Assembly (NCBI GenBank): GCA_026260175.1
Contig: JAKCWW010001111.1
Location: 54,998 to 75,211, forward strand
Length of the DNA: 20,214 bases
Direction: 5' to 3'
DNA from: Reticulitermes lucifugus
Taxonomy: Eukaryota; Arthropoda; Insecta; Blattodea; Rhinotermitidae
Shown: positions 9,261 to 18,014 of the stretch, piece by piece
Layout of the letters: each line of letters begins with the position of its first letter
How positions within the stretch are numbered: the stretch's first letter is position 1
Program-made: the position numbers and the translations under genes
The notes under the pieces: generated by a model
Told to the model about the DNA's origin: nothing
Seen by the model: only the letters and a program-made list of their open reading frames with translations
Database searches by the model: none

Positions 9261-10610
9261 TGAGCTCGTTCCACCAGTAGCTCAGGGGGTTCTTTGGAAA
9301 GGGGATCTGTCAATGGGATGTATACCTCAACACCTCTGCAAACTACATATTTTTACTGGTCACTGCTGCTTCACGCAGAACAGTACTGAAATGGGTTTCA
9401 TTTGAAATAGCCTCATAAATGTACTGCAATAAGTATGAGGCATGTAGCAGTCTCCATGTCCAAATATTTCCTGTTTATGCTGTTTAGAAAGTGTGTCCAT
9501 AGAGTGACTATACTGTCAGCCATTTACTACTAGGACAGACAGTGATTTCCCCATTCATCAGCTATACAAAGGCCATATGCTGAAGTTTAAGTATCCAAGT
9601 GCATTATAATTTTCTTGATTTTTGTGTTGAATACATTAACAGTTGCATACTTATTGCTCTTCATCATCCTTTTCTGTAACTTTATTCAGTGGTTTTACTG
9701 GTCGTGGCATCACTTCATAACTAAAGTGTGGGATCTCTCCCCATCTGTGACGTGTTTCCAAATTGCTGTCACTGATTCGACGCCTGATTATAGGGACTGG
9801 CGAACAGCTGTAAGAAATGCAGTAACTCTGTTATACCATAATCACGACCAAATATGAAAGTGATTAGCAGCATGTAATAGAACATCCATTTATATTGCAT
9901 TTTAGCCATTTATATTCCACACAGGAATATAAAATCTTTTCACTAGTTTTTTTGAACTGTTATTCTGTTAGGTCAAATTAGTCATTTGTCATTCCACAAG
10001 GCTGTTTTTCCTCATAAACAGGCTAAAGTGGTTGTGAAGTTTAATGAATTACTACTGCTGCTACTATTACTATACCACTATCATTATGACTATTGTAGCA
10101 CTTCAGTTGAACATTTTGCATTGTCTAACTGAAAAATTTTCTTACAATATTGCATTTTGGAGACTGGCTCTGTTTCCGTCTTCAGGTGGGGGGAGCGTAA
10201 CTCTGTTTGGCCCTTTATGTAAAGCTAATATTCAACAGTAGGCATAGAAGCTAGTCCAAAGCAATGAAGGTGTATAAGACGTGCAGTGACAGAGGTATGT
10301 GCTCAAATGCAAACAGAATTGTGACAGGTCAGATATGTTAATATAACAGAGTGAATGGTAGAATTACTTTGCAGGAAACAAAGGCCAAAAATATAAATAT
10401 GCAAGTCCATAAGCCAACACCAAGCAGGCAGAAGTAAACTAAGAAGAGGTGCACTGTATACTTATACAAGCACTCCAGGCAGCTGGGGTTCAAGTTATCT
10501 GCTTCCTTGGTGATGGGTATGTTTTCAGAATTTTGTATTTTAATCAGACAAGGAATGCAGTCCAGTTGGCATGCCACAGTAACAAAGACAAGCTAAAACA
10601 GTTCTTGTAC
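9261..10610. other. Downstream flank of the Pvf gene, no firm feature
   Basis: Mostly AT-rich sequence. A + strand frame at 9615-9857 contains a polar stretch (TPDYRDWRTAVRNAVTLLYH) that looks faintly protein-like, but no start, splice sites or family support it. An ATTAAA on the minus strand near 10540 could be the polyadenylation signal of the Pvf transcript. A further 3' Pvf exon was sought here and not found. Confidence 0.35.
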
Positions 10611-10614
10611 TTAC

Positions 10615-10799
10615 TTGCATGTTTTCTGATCAAAATAAAACCCAGTACTGCACTCTTTGATGTACCGACAGACACACAAACACTGCTTCGGATCCCACAG
10701 CTTCGTGTCATTCTCTGCTATACATTTCTCTTCCTCATCCATATTAACACAAACACAGCCGCATTCACTCTTTTCATATCGTTGTAACTGATTGCAATG
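10615..10799 (-). CDS. Pvf: Pvf exon: cysteine-repeat C-terminal domain
   Basis: After the acceptor ACTATCTCTTTCCAG (minus strand) a phase-0 exon encodes HCNQLQRYEKSECGCVCVNM and continues for 61 codons. It shows C-x10-CxCxC, then C-x13-CxCxC, then C-x10-C ending FDQKTC. This Balbiani-ring/silk-type repeat is known from the C-terminal propeptides of VEGF-C/D and from insect Pvf factors, which are secreted ligands of PVR-type receptor tyrosine kinases. The exon can end at 10615 before GTAAGT (phase 2, needing one more exon). Alternatively it reads on to Lys and a TAA at 10611-10613, which would make it terminal. The join from 13263 is phase 0 and places this repeat directly after the cystine knot. 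Confidence 0.8.
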
Positions 10800-11464
10800 C
10801 TGGAAAGAGATAGTTACATCTGTAATCCTAAGCACTGTTGTGCAGTAGATACATTTTATTTTCCAGTCAGAGAAAGGAGGGAAGATTGAAGCTGCTCTGC
10901 TAAATAGACTATGCCTGATTTAAGAGAAAGAACCTTAGGGAGAAATGAAATTACTTGCTGCTGAGATTCCTACTGTGCTCAGCTAATGAGAACAGTTCTG
11001 ACCTTGACAGTATGGGTAGGGTCCCCTATTTTCAGGCTAACCTTGCGGAGAAAACATACAGATCCTGTCAAAAACATAAGTCTCTACCACTCCAGCTGCC
11101 ATTTTCTACTGGTCACCATTTGTTAGGTATTCAGTGTACAGCAAGCCTAAAGTCAAATTTGCTCACCACTAACCAGGCAGTACACAACAGAAAGTAATAC
11201 CATTAACTTGAATGCACAACACACAACTGCACCTCAACCAAATATATTTTTAAGTGGAATACAGCAGTTACTGGCCTGACTTAACATGCCACTGCTGCCA
11301 AGGTCAAAGTTGTTATCATCAGTTGACAACAGTAGTTTGTATTCTGCACTCAATATAATGAATGTGTAGATGAACTTCATGTGCTTTTTTTGTTTGTTGT
11401 AGCTTAGGTAATAGTGCTGTTGGTAATTCGGACTATATAGTGCTGAATGATTGGATGATACTGA

Positions 11465-11565
11465 ATTACAAACGGGAAGGACGTGGTCACGGCTTACTGT
11501 AAGGTACAATCCTGCCTGGAGGAATTGAGGAAATTCAATGAAAAACCTCAGTCAGAATATTCAGT
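11465..11565. repeat. Dispersed repeat B, copy 1 (SINE-like fragment)
   Basis: GGAAGGACGTGGTCACGG, a GCCTGGAGGAATTGAGGAAA segment and ATGAAAAACC recur in the same order and spacing at about 12995-13095. The family resembles a widespread insect SINE that carries GTGGTCATGG and GGAAAACC blocks. Copy 1 lacks the tRNA-like end. It lies in a Pvf intron. Confidence 0.5.
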
Positions 11566-12990
11566 GTGAATCAGTCATCTCCCAAATACACGTCGGAGTG
11601 TTACTGCTGGAGCAAACTTGCTCAGTAAACTTGACATGCAGGATTTGTGAAAAAACTAGAAATGTGTATAAAATTTGGTCTGGAACTCTGAAAAGAGATC
11701 ACTTACTGACAAAGTCACAACAGGAGGACGTGAACTGAACTGACTCAGGACATGGTATCATGGTGGCCTCTTGTGACAAGGCTGCTGAACATTCATTTTT
11801 GTAACAACAGGATATTTGTTAAACATCTTGAGTACAGCAGTGACCTGCCCGGGAACATTATGTCAAGATTAGTTGAAACTATCAAAAGGGACATGTCCAG
11901 AATGATAATATATGTTACCATGCTTAGTGTTTGTGTGGGAGTAAATTCCAGTTGACACCAGCTCTCCCAGTGTGGGTTTGTTTAGTTCCTGGAGGCTGTT
12001 GCTAGGATAGTACCTTAACCCTTCCCAGATGGCAAACATTTATCAATGTGCAGGACCCAGGTTTTTTGAGCCAGAATTTTTTTTTCCATGTCAGTACAGT
12101 AGAGTAAAAGAGCTTCATTTGATATCTCAAATCACTCACAAGAAGTAAAATAAGAGTAAATGAATGACCACTTGCAGAGTATATTGTTTACACTGCAGGA
12201 GGGCTAAAAGAAATAATGCCTCCACCTATCCTCTCTAGTTCATTTTCTTAATCATTCTTTTCATACATATCTGTCTTCAACATGAAGTTTTCTGTAGTAG
12301 TTATCATACTGCAACATATGTTCACATTCTCTCTGGAGAACCCAGGATCACTGTACATAATTTGGAGAATGTGCTATGAGAGCAAATCAAGCATTGTGGT
12401 GGTGTGGTTGCACTCATATCTGGGACATACCTGACATCAGTATTAACCTTAAGACTGAATGTCATGTGTTTTTGGCTTTCCTTGGTCATGCCCAGCAAAT
12501 GCTGGAAGGGACAATAATTGAATTCCAGGATGGACGTTTATTACATGATGAAAATGAATTCATCATTCATAATTTTTTATTGTCTGATGCCATTTATGAT
12601 ATCTGTACCAGCAGTACCTTTCTTGTGAAACAGTGCCAGTACTCACTCCTTTACAGCAGGTAAAGTTGAATATGCCCCTTTGTACTAAAACATAAAAAAA
12701 AGAGATTTCTGATGCTATTTCATATTGTGGTAATTCTGTTGGAATAGAAACAAGTAAGAGCTATTTCTCCCCAAAATTTCTGAATCCATAATATTCATCT
12801 AATGCATCGCTGTCAATCAAGGTGCTGGTATGCCATACCGTTGCATACTGTAAAAAAAATGCATATCAAAAACACCTGTGAATGATGAATTTATTTTGAT
12901 TCTGCAGTTTGTGCAGTGTCTTTTGTCTGTGGTTTTCTTATGATGCTGTCAGTATCAGAGATTGTATAGCATCAATGGTAGGGCAATTGC
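11566..12990. other. Pvf intron sequence, nothing identified
   Basis: Both strands were read for further Pvf exons and for transposon motifs. The + strand frames at 11538-11738, 11752-11955 and 12376-12663 are Met-initiated but have no domain, no splice support and no family resemblance. No RNA gene was seen. Confidence 0.4.
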
Positions 12991-12994
12991 TGAG

Positions 12995-13095
12995 GAAAGC
13001 ATATGGAAGGAAGTGGTCATGGTCTAAACATTTGACATTTGCTTGGAAGGACTGAGGAAAACCATGAAACACCCAGCTGGGATTCAAACCACATC
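12995..13095 (-). mobile_element. Dispersed repeat B, copy 2, with tRNA-like B box
   Basis: This copy shares the GGAAGGAAGTGGTCATGG and GGACTGAGGAAAACCATGAAA blocks with 11465-11565. It continues into GGGATTCAAACCAC, the reverse complement of a tRNA-type B box (GTGGTTTGAATCCC). It is therefore a tRNA-related SINE in minus orientation, 170 bases from the Pvf exon at 13263. Confidence 0.5.
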
Positions 13096-13262
13096 CCCAT
13101 TGCAAGACTGAGTGTCAAGTACACCAAGAAACAAACTACTGATAATGGGTGAACACAATAAAATCTTACATACTAACAATATAGATTCACTGTTCTTTGC
13201 CAAAACCTAGGATTTTCTAAATAAGGACATTCAGAAAATACAGTTTTACACTCTATGCTTAC

Positions 13263-13373
13263 CTCCTCTTTGACCTTGCAGTTACATTTACACTTTGTGT
13301 GTTGCTCCACAGTAACATACTTTTTCCCTTTGTAGTTCAGTTTGGACCCACCTTCATACCTCGTCTCTATAAC
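13263..13373 (-). CDS. Pvf: Pvf exon: C-terminal half of the PDGF/VEGF cystine knot
   Basis: A 111-nt exon of exactly 37 codons, phase 0 at both ends, is bounded by TCTTGACAG and GTAAGC on the minus strand. It begins VIETRYEGG and ends YVTVEQHTKCKCNCKVKEE. The His-x2-Cys-x-Cys pattern is the last strand of the PDGF/VEGF fold and supplies the final two conserved knot cysteines. It continues the sheet directly from ITFQ at the end of the exon at 14900. It is embedded in a longer plus-strand repeat environment and too short to stand out as an open reading frame; I located it by seeking the missing cysteines. Without it the growth-factor domain would be incomplete. Confidence 0.85.
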
Positions 13374-13421
13374 CTGTCAAGATGTATTACATTCAGATTA
13401 GGTCATGTTACATGCACTGAA

Positions 13422-13610
13422 TTGGGACAGCATGGTAGTTATAGAGACTCGGCTATGGTCTGGAAAACTGATGAATCATGGTTTCATTCCTGGCACAGGC
13501 AACAAATTTTTCTCTTCAAAGCATCAAGACTGGGTTTGGGGCCCACCCACCCAGCCTTCTGTTCAATGGGTACTGGGGACTTTTTCCCCAGGGGTAAAGA
13601 TACATGTCCA
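13422..13610 (+). mobile_element. SINE family A, 3'-truncated copy (copy 2)
   Basis: The tRNA-like head starts at GCATGGTAGTTATAGAGACT and carries a B-box-like TGGTTTCATTCCTGG (13480-13494). The body GGGGCCCACCCACCCAGCC and GGGTACTGGGGACTTTTTCC match the other copies. It ends soon after GGGGTAAAG, without the tail. It lies about 50 bases upstream of the 3' splice site of the Pvf exon at 13263-13373, antisense to it. Confidence 0.7.
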
Positions 13611-13767
13611 TCTGTTTACTTTTCCATATGTGCATCTAGCTCACTGCTGGCCATCTTTAACATTTCTAAGCATCCAAACATCTAAAAGAGCTGTAGGAGG
13701 ATCTTTTATAACCCTTTTACAGGTTCAAAGAATTGGAAGGACAAAAGTAATTTTTGCACTTGTCATA

Positions 13768-14065
13768 ATAAAGGTAAATTTGTCCTTGCACATGCCATGA
13801 GGGCATATGAGTGAGTGGAGGTATACCTCCATTCAATTTTAACCTTGATACTAGATGGAGGTGAGTGGTCAGCATTACACTCTGATCACTTTACCCCTGG
13901 AGGAAGATACACTGGTACCCACTGAGCAGGCGTCTGAGTGGGCCCTACAGCTGGTCTGATGTCCTGGGGAGAAGACAATCTCTTGCCCCAGCCAAGAATC
14001 GAACTACGAGTCCTCAGTTGTCCCACATGTAGCCTGGTCACTATATGTACTATGACATACCAGTT
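13768..14065 (-). mobile_element. SINE family A, near-complete copy (copy 3)
   Basis: In minus orientation, the head includes TAGTGACCAGGCTACATG and the B box GTTCGATTCTTGG. The body runs through GGGTACCAGTGTATCTTCC to the 3' end with GCCCTCATGGCATG and the TTTACCTTTA tail (13768-13778 on the plus strand). It faces copy 2 as an inverted pair 160 bases apart. Confidence 0.75.
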
Positions 14066-14154
14066 CATGTCATGTCAATGCACAAATTATTTTTGCCCTT
14101 CCAATACTATGAACTTGCAAAAAAAATCAATGCCAATACAAGCAGTAATTTTTA

Positions 14155-14470
14155 GCTGCTGTTCTGTATGGGTGTGAAGCTTAGTCTCTGACATTAGGGA
14201 GGAACAGAGATTGAGGTAGTTTGAAAATACGATGATACTGAGAATATTTGCAGCTAAACATGGATGACCTAATGTACATGGGAGGACAGTATTAAAGTGG
14301 ATTTTCAAGAAACTGAAAGGGAGAGTGTGGACTGGATTCATCTAGCTAAGAACAAAGACCAGTGGTGGTCTCTTATGTGTATGGCAATGAACCTTTGGGT
14401 TCCATGAAATGCAAGGAATTTCTAGACTAGATGAAACTATAAGCTAGAGAGGAGGACAGCTGCATGGAGA
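14155..14470 (+). mobile_element. RTE-like non-LTR retrotransposon 3' end (copy 1)
   Basis: In broken frames the sequence gives VLYGCEAWSLTLREEQRLR, then a VDWIHLAKNKDQWWSLM-like segment and the NLWVP stop region. This is the familiar C-terminal tail of RTE-type polyproteins (LLYGCEAW...DRDQWRALVNTVMNLRVP). It ends near GGAGAGGTTAGTTAGTTAG. It is heavily decayed and sits in a Pvf intron, antisense to the gene. Confidence 0.65.
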
Positions 14471-14549
14471 GGTTAGTTAGTTAGTTAGGACCCAAGAGGT
14501 AAGTTGCATAATGAGGAGCTTCATAATTGTACTTTTTACCAAGTGTTAG

Positions 14550-14800
14550 AATGGTCAGACCAGTGCATCGGGCAGATGAGAAAGGCATGGAGTTTTGGTC
14601 AGACAGCCTGAAGGGAAGGAATGGCTTGTGGACACTGCGGTATGGAGGGAAGTAAAATATTAAAGTGGGTCTTCTAGAAATTGGGTAGGAGGATTACAGA
14701 CTGGACTCATATGGCTCTGGATATGGACCAGTGGCAGGCTCTTGTGAATACCTTTGGGTTCCATCAAAGTTGGTACATATCCAAAATATCAATTTCTGTT
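14550..14800 (+). mobile_element. RTE-like non-LTR retrotransposon 3' end (copy 2)
   Basis: A second decayed copy of the same 3' region contains a PEGKEWL..CG segment. It then carries a TGGACTCATATGGCTCTGG / GACCAGTGGCAGGCTCTTGT block and ACCTTTGGGTTCCATCAAA, parallel to ACCTTTGGGTTCCATGAAA in copy 1. Both copies have the same orientation and lie about 80 bases apart. Confidence 0.6.
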
Positions 14801-14899
14801 AGACTGTAACATGGGAGTCCTACAAGAAAGAAAAGACAGTGAGTAAAGTACCTACTGCATTGAAAAAAAAAAAGAGTGGGAAAGACTAATGTTAAGTAC

Positions 14900-15084
14900 C
14901 TGGAAGGTAATGAGTTCTGTGGCTGTAGGTTGGCAGCTTAGCAACTCGTGTGAACAGCACCCACCACAACGCTCCACACGAGTACATGACGGATAGTAAA
15001 ACACAGACTTATCGTCCTCGGTTTGTAAGGGAACTGTGACCAATTCTGGTGTGCAGGTGGCAGACTTTGGGATCACAGCAGCTT
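14900..15084 (-). CDS. Pvf: Pvf exon: core of the PDGF/VEGF growth-factor domain
   Basis: The minus-strand exon encodes KSATCTPELVTVPL, then FYYPSCTRVERCGGCCSH and LLSCQPTATELITFQ. The PSCxxVxRCxGCC signature defines the PDGF/VEGF family, and six of the eight knot cysteines are here. The remaining two are in the exon at 13263. The donor is CAG|GTACTT (phase 0), the position where vertebrate VEGF also has an intron after the ITMQ-like strand. The acceptor is probably TTTCATTCAACAG, giving a start at 15084 in phase 1. A second AG 18 bases upstream would start the exon at 15102 and add six residues in the same frame. A TGA at 15118-15116 rules out longer versions. Confidence 0.9.
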
Positions 15085-15195
15085 CTGTTGAATGAAATAC
15101 CACTTGCAAGTACATTCACCTAATTGCACAATGCTCAAGTTGACTTTAATCAGCAGTAATAGACAATGAAAGTAGTATCAGAGAGTAAAACTTAC

Positions 15196-15234
15196 TTCTA
15201 TCAATTGCATCACCATCATCAGAACCAAATCGAT
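15196..15234 (-). CDS. Pvf: Pvf microexon (39 nt), acidic linker before the knot
   Basis: The acceptor ATATTTATTTTCAG and the consensus donor GTAAGT (minus strand) enclose 39 bases. Only one of the three frames is compatible with the next exon. It reads RFGSDDGDAIDR, acidic and flexible as expected for a propeptide or linker before the first knot cysteine. It enters in phase 1 and leaves in phase 1, matching either acceptor of the following exon. The size is a multiple of three, so skipping it would keep the frame. The upstream exon with the signal peptide was not identified. Confidence 0.7.
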
Positions 15235-15470
15235 CTGAAAATAAATATAGATTACATATTACATTTTAACCTGTTCAAATATAATCACAAATAGAGAGCT
15301 GCTGTACTGCAGTATAATAAATAACTGAACAATGTCATTCCCATATATTCACAACTGCAGTTCTTATAAAGACTGACAATATTTAAAATACATTAATCTG
15401 TTTCATTATTTGTCTCAATGTTCAGTTTTTCACCTATATATTTATTGCTTACTGAACATAGAGCCACATT

Positions 15471-15758
15471 AGCATAGCTGGTATAGTGACTGGGCTACAG
15501 GCTGGACAGCTGTGGAATTGTGGTCTGATTCCAGGCAGGAGCAAGAGGTTTTTCTCTTCTCCAAAGTGTCCAGACTGGCTGTGAGACTCACCCAGTCTCC
15601 CATTCAGTGGGTACCAGGGGATCTTTGGGGTGAAGCAGCCACGGTGAGAGGCTGACTACTCATCTTCATCTACTGGCAAGGTTAAGAGTGAGTGGTGCTA
15701 TACCTCCACTCCCCCATATGCCTCCGTAGCATGAACGGGGGCAACTCTACCTTACTTT
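15471..15758 (+). mobile_element. SINE family A, near-complete copy (copy 4)
   Basis: The head is GCATAGCTGGTATAGTGACT with a B-box-like TGGTCTGATTCCAGG. The body passes through CAAGAGGTTTTTCTCTTCTC, CACCCAGTCTCCCATTCAGT and GGGTACCAGGGGATCTTTGG. The 3' part ends TACCTCCACTCCCCCATATG...GGGGGCAACTCTACCTTACTTT. It lies upstream of the Pvf microexon and probably within a Pvf intron. Confidence 0.75.
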
Positions 15759-15896
15759 ATGGAACACATCAAGAGTGCAGATACTACAATCAGTGTTAGA
15801 TTTCATTAAATATGCAGCATTTCAAAAAATGGTTCAGATGAACAGTGTGAATTTTTATGGAGGTACTGTTCATGTCAAATATAATTTTTTTTTTTT

Positions 15897-15897
15897 N
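15897..15897. other. Ambiguous base (n) after a T run
   Basis: A single undetermined base follows a 12-T homopolymer (15885-15896). It is most likely a sequencing or assembly uncertainty. Confidence 0.95.
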
Positions 15898-15974
15898 GTA
15901 TGGTGAGCCTCTTTTTAGAAGTTTGACATGTGTTGGATTTAAACATCATGTAAAGTAGCTTGCTTGTAGTGGAC

Positions 15975-16262
15975 CAGTGAAGGTCAATTTGCCCTTGTAG
16001 ATGCCATGAAGGCACAGAGGAGGAGATGAGGTATAGTTCCACTCATTCTTAACCTCGGTGCTAGCTGGAGGTGGGTGGTCAGACTCGCAACCCAGTCGAT
16101 TTACCTCCAGAGAAACAGCCCCTGGTACCCATTGAATAGGAGGCTAGGTGGGCTTTATAGCCAGGCTGGACATTTTGGAGAAGAGAAAATCTCTTGTTCC
16201 TGCCAGGAATCGAAACTTGTATCCTCCAGCCCATAACCTAGTCACTATCCTGACTATGCTGT
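15975..16262 (-). mobile_element. SINE family A, near-complete copy (copy 5)
   Basis: In minus orientation, the head TAGTGACTAGGTTATGGGCT and the box GTTTCGATTCCTGG are followed by CAAGAGATTTTCTCTTCTCC. The body goes through GGGTACCAGGGGCTGTTTCT, and the 3' end has GTGCCTTCATGGCATC. It forms an inverted pair with copy 4, separated by about 215 bases. Confidence 0.75.
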
Positions 16263-17720
16263 CCAATACAAATCAAAATTAGTTGCATACTTTTGAAGAC
16301 AGCATGTAGACGGATATCAGTAGATGGAAGACAGACATTTTATGCACTTTATGTGAAGAATATAGAGTAATCATTTCCATTTTGCCTTTTATGTTAGTGT
16401 AGAGCTCCAAGAGCTATATAATCTTAGCAACTGACAGTGTACTTCCAATAGCCAAATTCACATTCTGGTAGATTCCACTACATCATGTCATCCCCAGCCC
16501 AGTGAATCACAGAAAAGCAATGATCAGGATCTCAGTATCATAAAATAATGCCTGTGACCTTCATTCATTTTACATGCAAATGCATACAATTTGTTATACT
16601 GACGTGCTGATTCAAAAACTTCTGTTGAGTCTGTGGACATTAAACTGTTCAAAATATTCTGTCGTTCTGTCACCACAGAAGCCCTGGACATGTTCGGTCA
16701 ATTCACATCACTGTACACCACATTTGTAATAATAATTTTAATATTATTTTCCTATCTACAGCTTGATTTAACATGTGGCCCCTTTACATGAGGTTTTTAA
16801 CCTATGACCCCCCTGGATCCTGACACTAGCTTCAACGCCTGTTTTCTGCAAAGAGAAAATATTAGTGCTTTGTACTGTGACTTCATTTGATTATTACACT
16901 GATACTTATCACGATAATGAACATTTGATTCTAACCTACTGCACTGTATCTGAGATACACAGGACATGCTATGTAAATTTTTATCTTAATAAAATGTAAT
17001 TTTTGTGACTATAAGTCACACCATCGTATCAATGACCTTTTGGCGATGGAATTCAGTGTCCATTGCACTCTGCAAAAGACCGGGATTTAAATGGCCTCTC
17101 CATTACTTTCATGTTATTGCCCAATGACTGTAGTGGTTGTTTGGCTTTCGCAGCTTTCCACTGCAGTCACAACTACGCTTAATATAAAGTACAACAAATC
17201 ACACTTCTTGTATTGTCCAACATCATTTAGGACTTCGGGCCTTCAGTAGATTCCCTGAAGGCTGAAATATGTTGGGCAGTATATGATACGTAATTTACTG
17301 CATTTCATGGTACATGCAGTTTTGACTGTTTATTAAAAGGCCAGCCTATTATAATCTGCATGAAAAGCTTTTCTATATATCCACATTTCTGACATCTATA
17401 CAAACTGCTTGTCTTTGGTCCACCAAGGCATATCCTTGTGAGATTTCATTACCTTAATGCACCTACAACAGCTACAGCTGGGAGTTGACAGATGTTAGCT
17501 GAGGTTGCTGTTCTTCTGGGACATGGTGCTGCACTGCTGGGTAGTCTGTTCCCAATGTTTCAAGACCACACAGCATCATATCCCAGAATAACAGAGATTT
17601 CAGCTACACAGCTGCAAAGATGTAAGAACTGACATGTTAGCTGGGACAGTAATTAAAAAAGGAATTATCACATGTACAGGTGCATGAATTTTCACTGACA
17701 GAGGCTTGTAAATTAACATG
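16263..17720. other. Intron or intergenic DNA upstream of Pvf, unidentified repeats
   Basis: No exon is supported. An 8-bp perfect stem (GCCTTCAG / CTGAAGGC) lies at 17239-17262. The segment ACAGCATCATATCCCAGAAT near 17570 closely matches one at 4258, which suggests a dispersed repeat. On the minus strand near 17590-17490 there is a frame starting with LLFWDMMLCGLETLG that looks like transposon debris. The Pvf signal-peptide exon may lie here or beyond but was not recognised. Confidence 0.35.
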
Positions 17721-17730
17721 TGTTACTTAC

Positions 17731-17800
17731 CTTTGAAATACAGAAGTGTGTTTTGTTGACAGGCCTGCAGCTTATTAGAACATCATTCTGTGTGGTGTAT
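17731..17800 (-). other. Possible 5' exon of Pvf (weak)
   Basis: On the minus strand TATTTCAAAG is followed by a near-perfect donor, GTAAGTAAC (17730 downwards). The last base is in phase 1 relative to the Pvf microexon, so a join would give Asp followed by RFGSDD. In that frame, however, a TGA lies 54 bases upstream of the donor with no ATG between. The exon would therefore have to be 5' untranslated and need another coding exon in between. The upstream boundary given is nominal. Confidence 0.2.
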
Positions 17801-17986
17801 CATTTTGGTTTGAGTGAAAAGTTTCATAATTTTAACTGAAGAATGACTCCAGGACTGTGTAAAATAATGTATATGGCGCTCAAATACCACCACTGAGATG
17901 GCAGTTCCTTAATTCTAGTACCTCAATATATATATAACCTTGTGTTTAATTAGTAGCACTAATAAACAAATTTTGACTTATTACAG

Positions 17987-18014
17987 ATGTTTAGAGGTGT
18001 CCAGTTCTTTTGCA
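17987..18014 (+). other. 5' untranslated part of the NTF2-like gene's coding exon
   Basis: This 28-base leader lies between the 3' splice site at 17985-17986 and the chosen ATG. It implies at least one upstream non-coding exon, which was not located. Confidence 0.5.

Noticed and set aside
10338..10577. Minus-strand frame considered as a further Pvf 3' exon
   Set aside because: It has scattered cysteines but no CxCxC spacing, and no acceptor in the required phase.
13405..13800. Long + strand frames of 128-131 codons
   Set aside because: They run through a SINE (13422-13610), with tRNA-like head and body, so they are not a gene.
15820..15850. AAAAAATGGTTCAGATG, similar to the 3' end of an orthopteran-type SINE
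   Set aside because: Similarity stops after about 17 bases, so it may be chance.
17940..18014. In-frame upstream ATG that would extend the NTF2-like protein by 25 residues
   Set aside because: A clear 3' splice site (TTGACTTATTACAG) lies between this ATG and the one at 18015, and the extra residues have no coding character.
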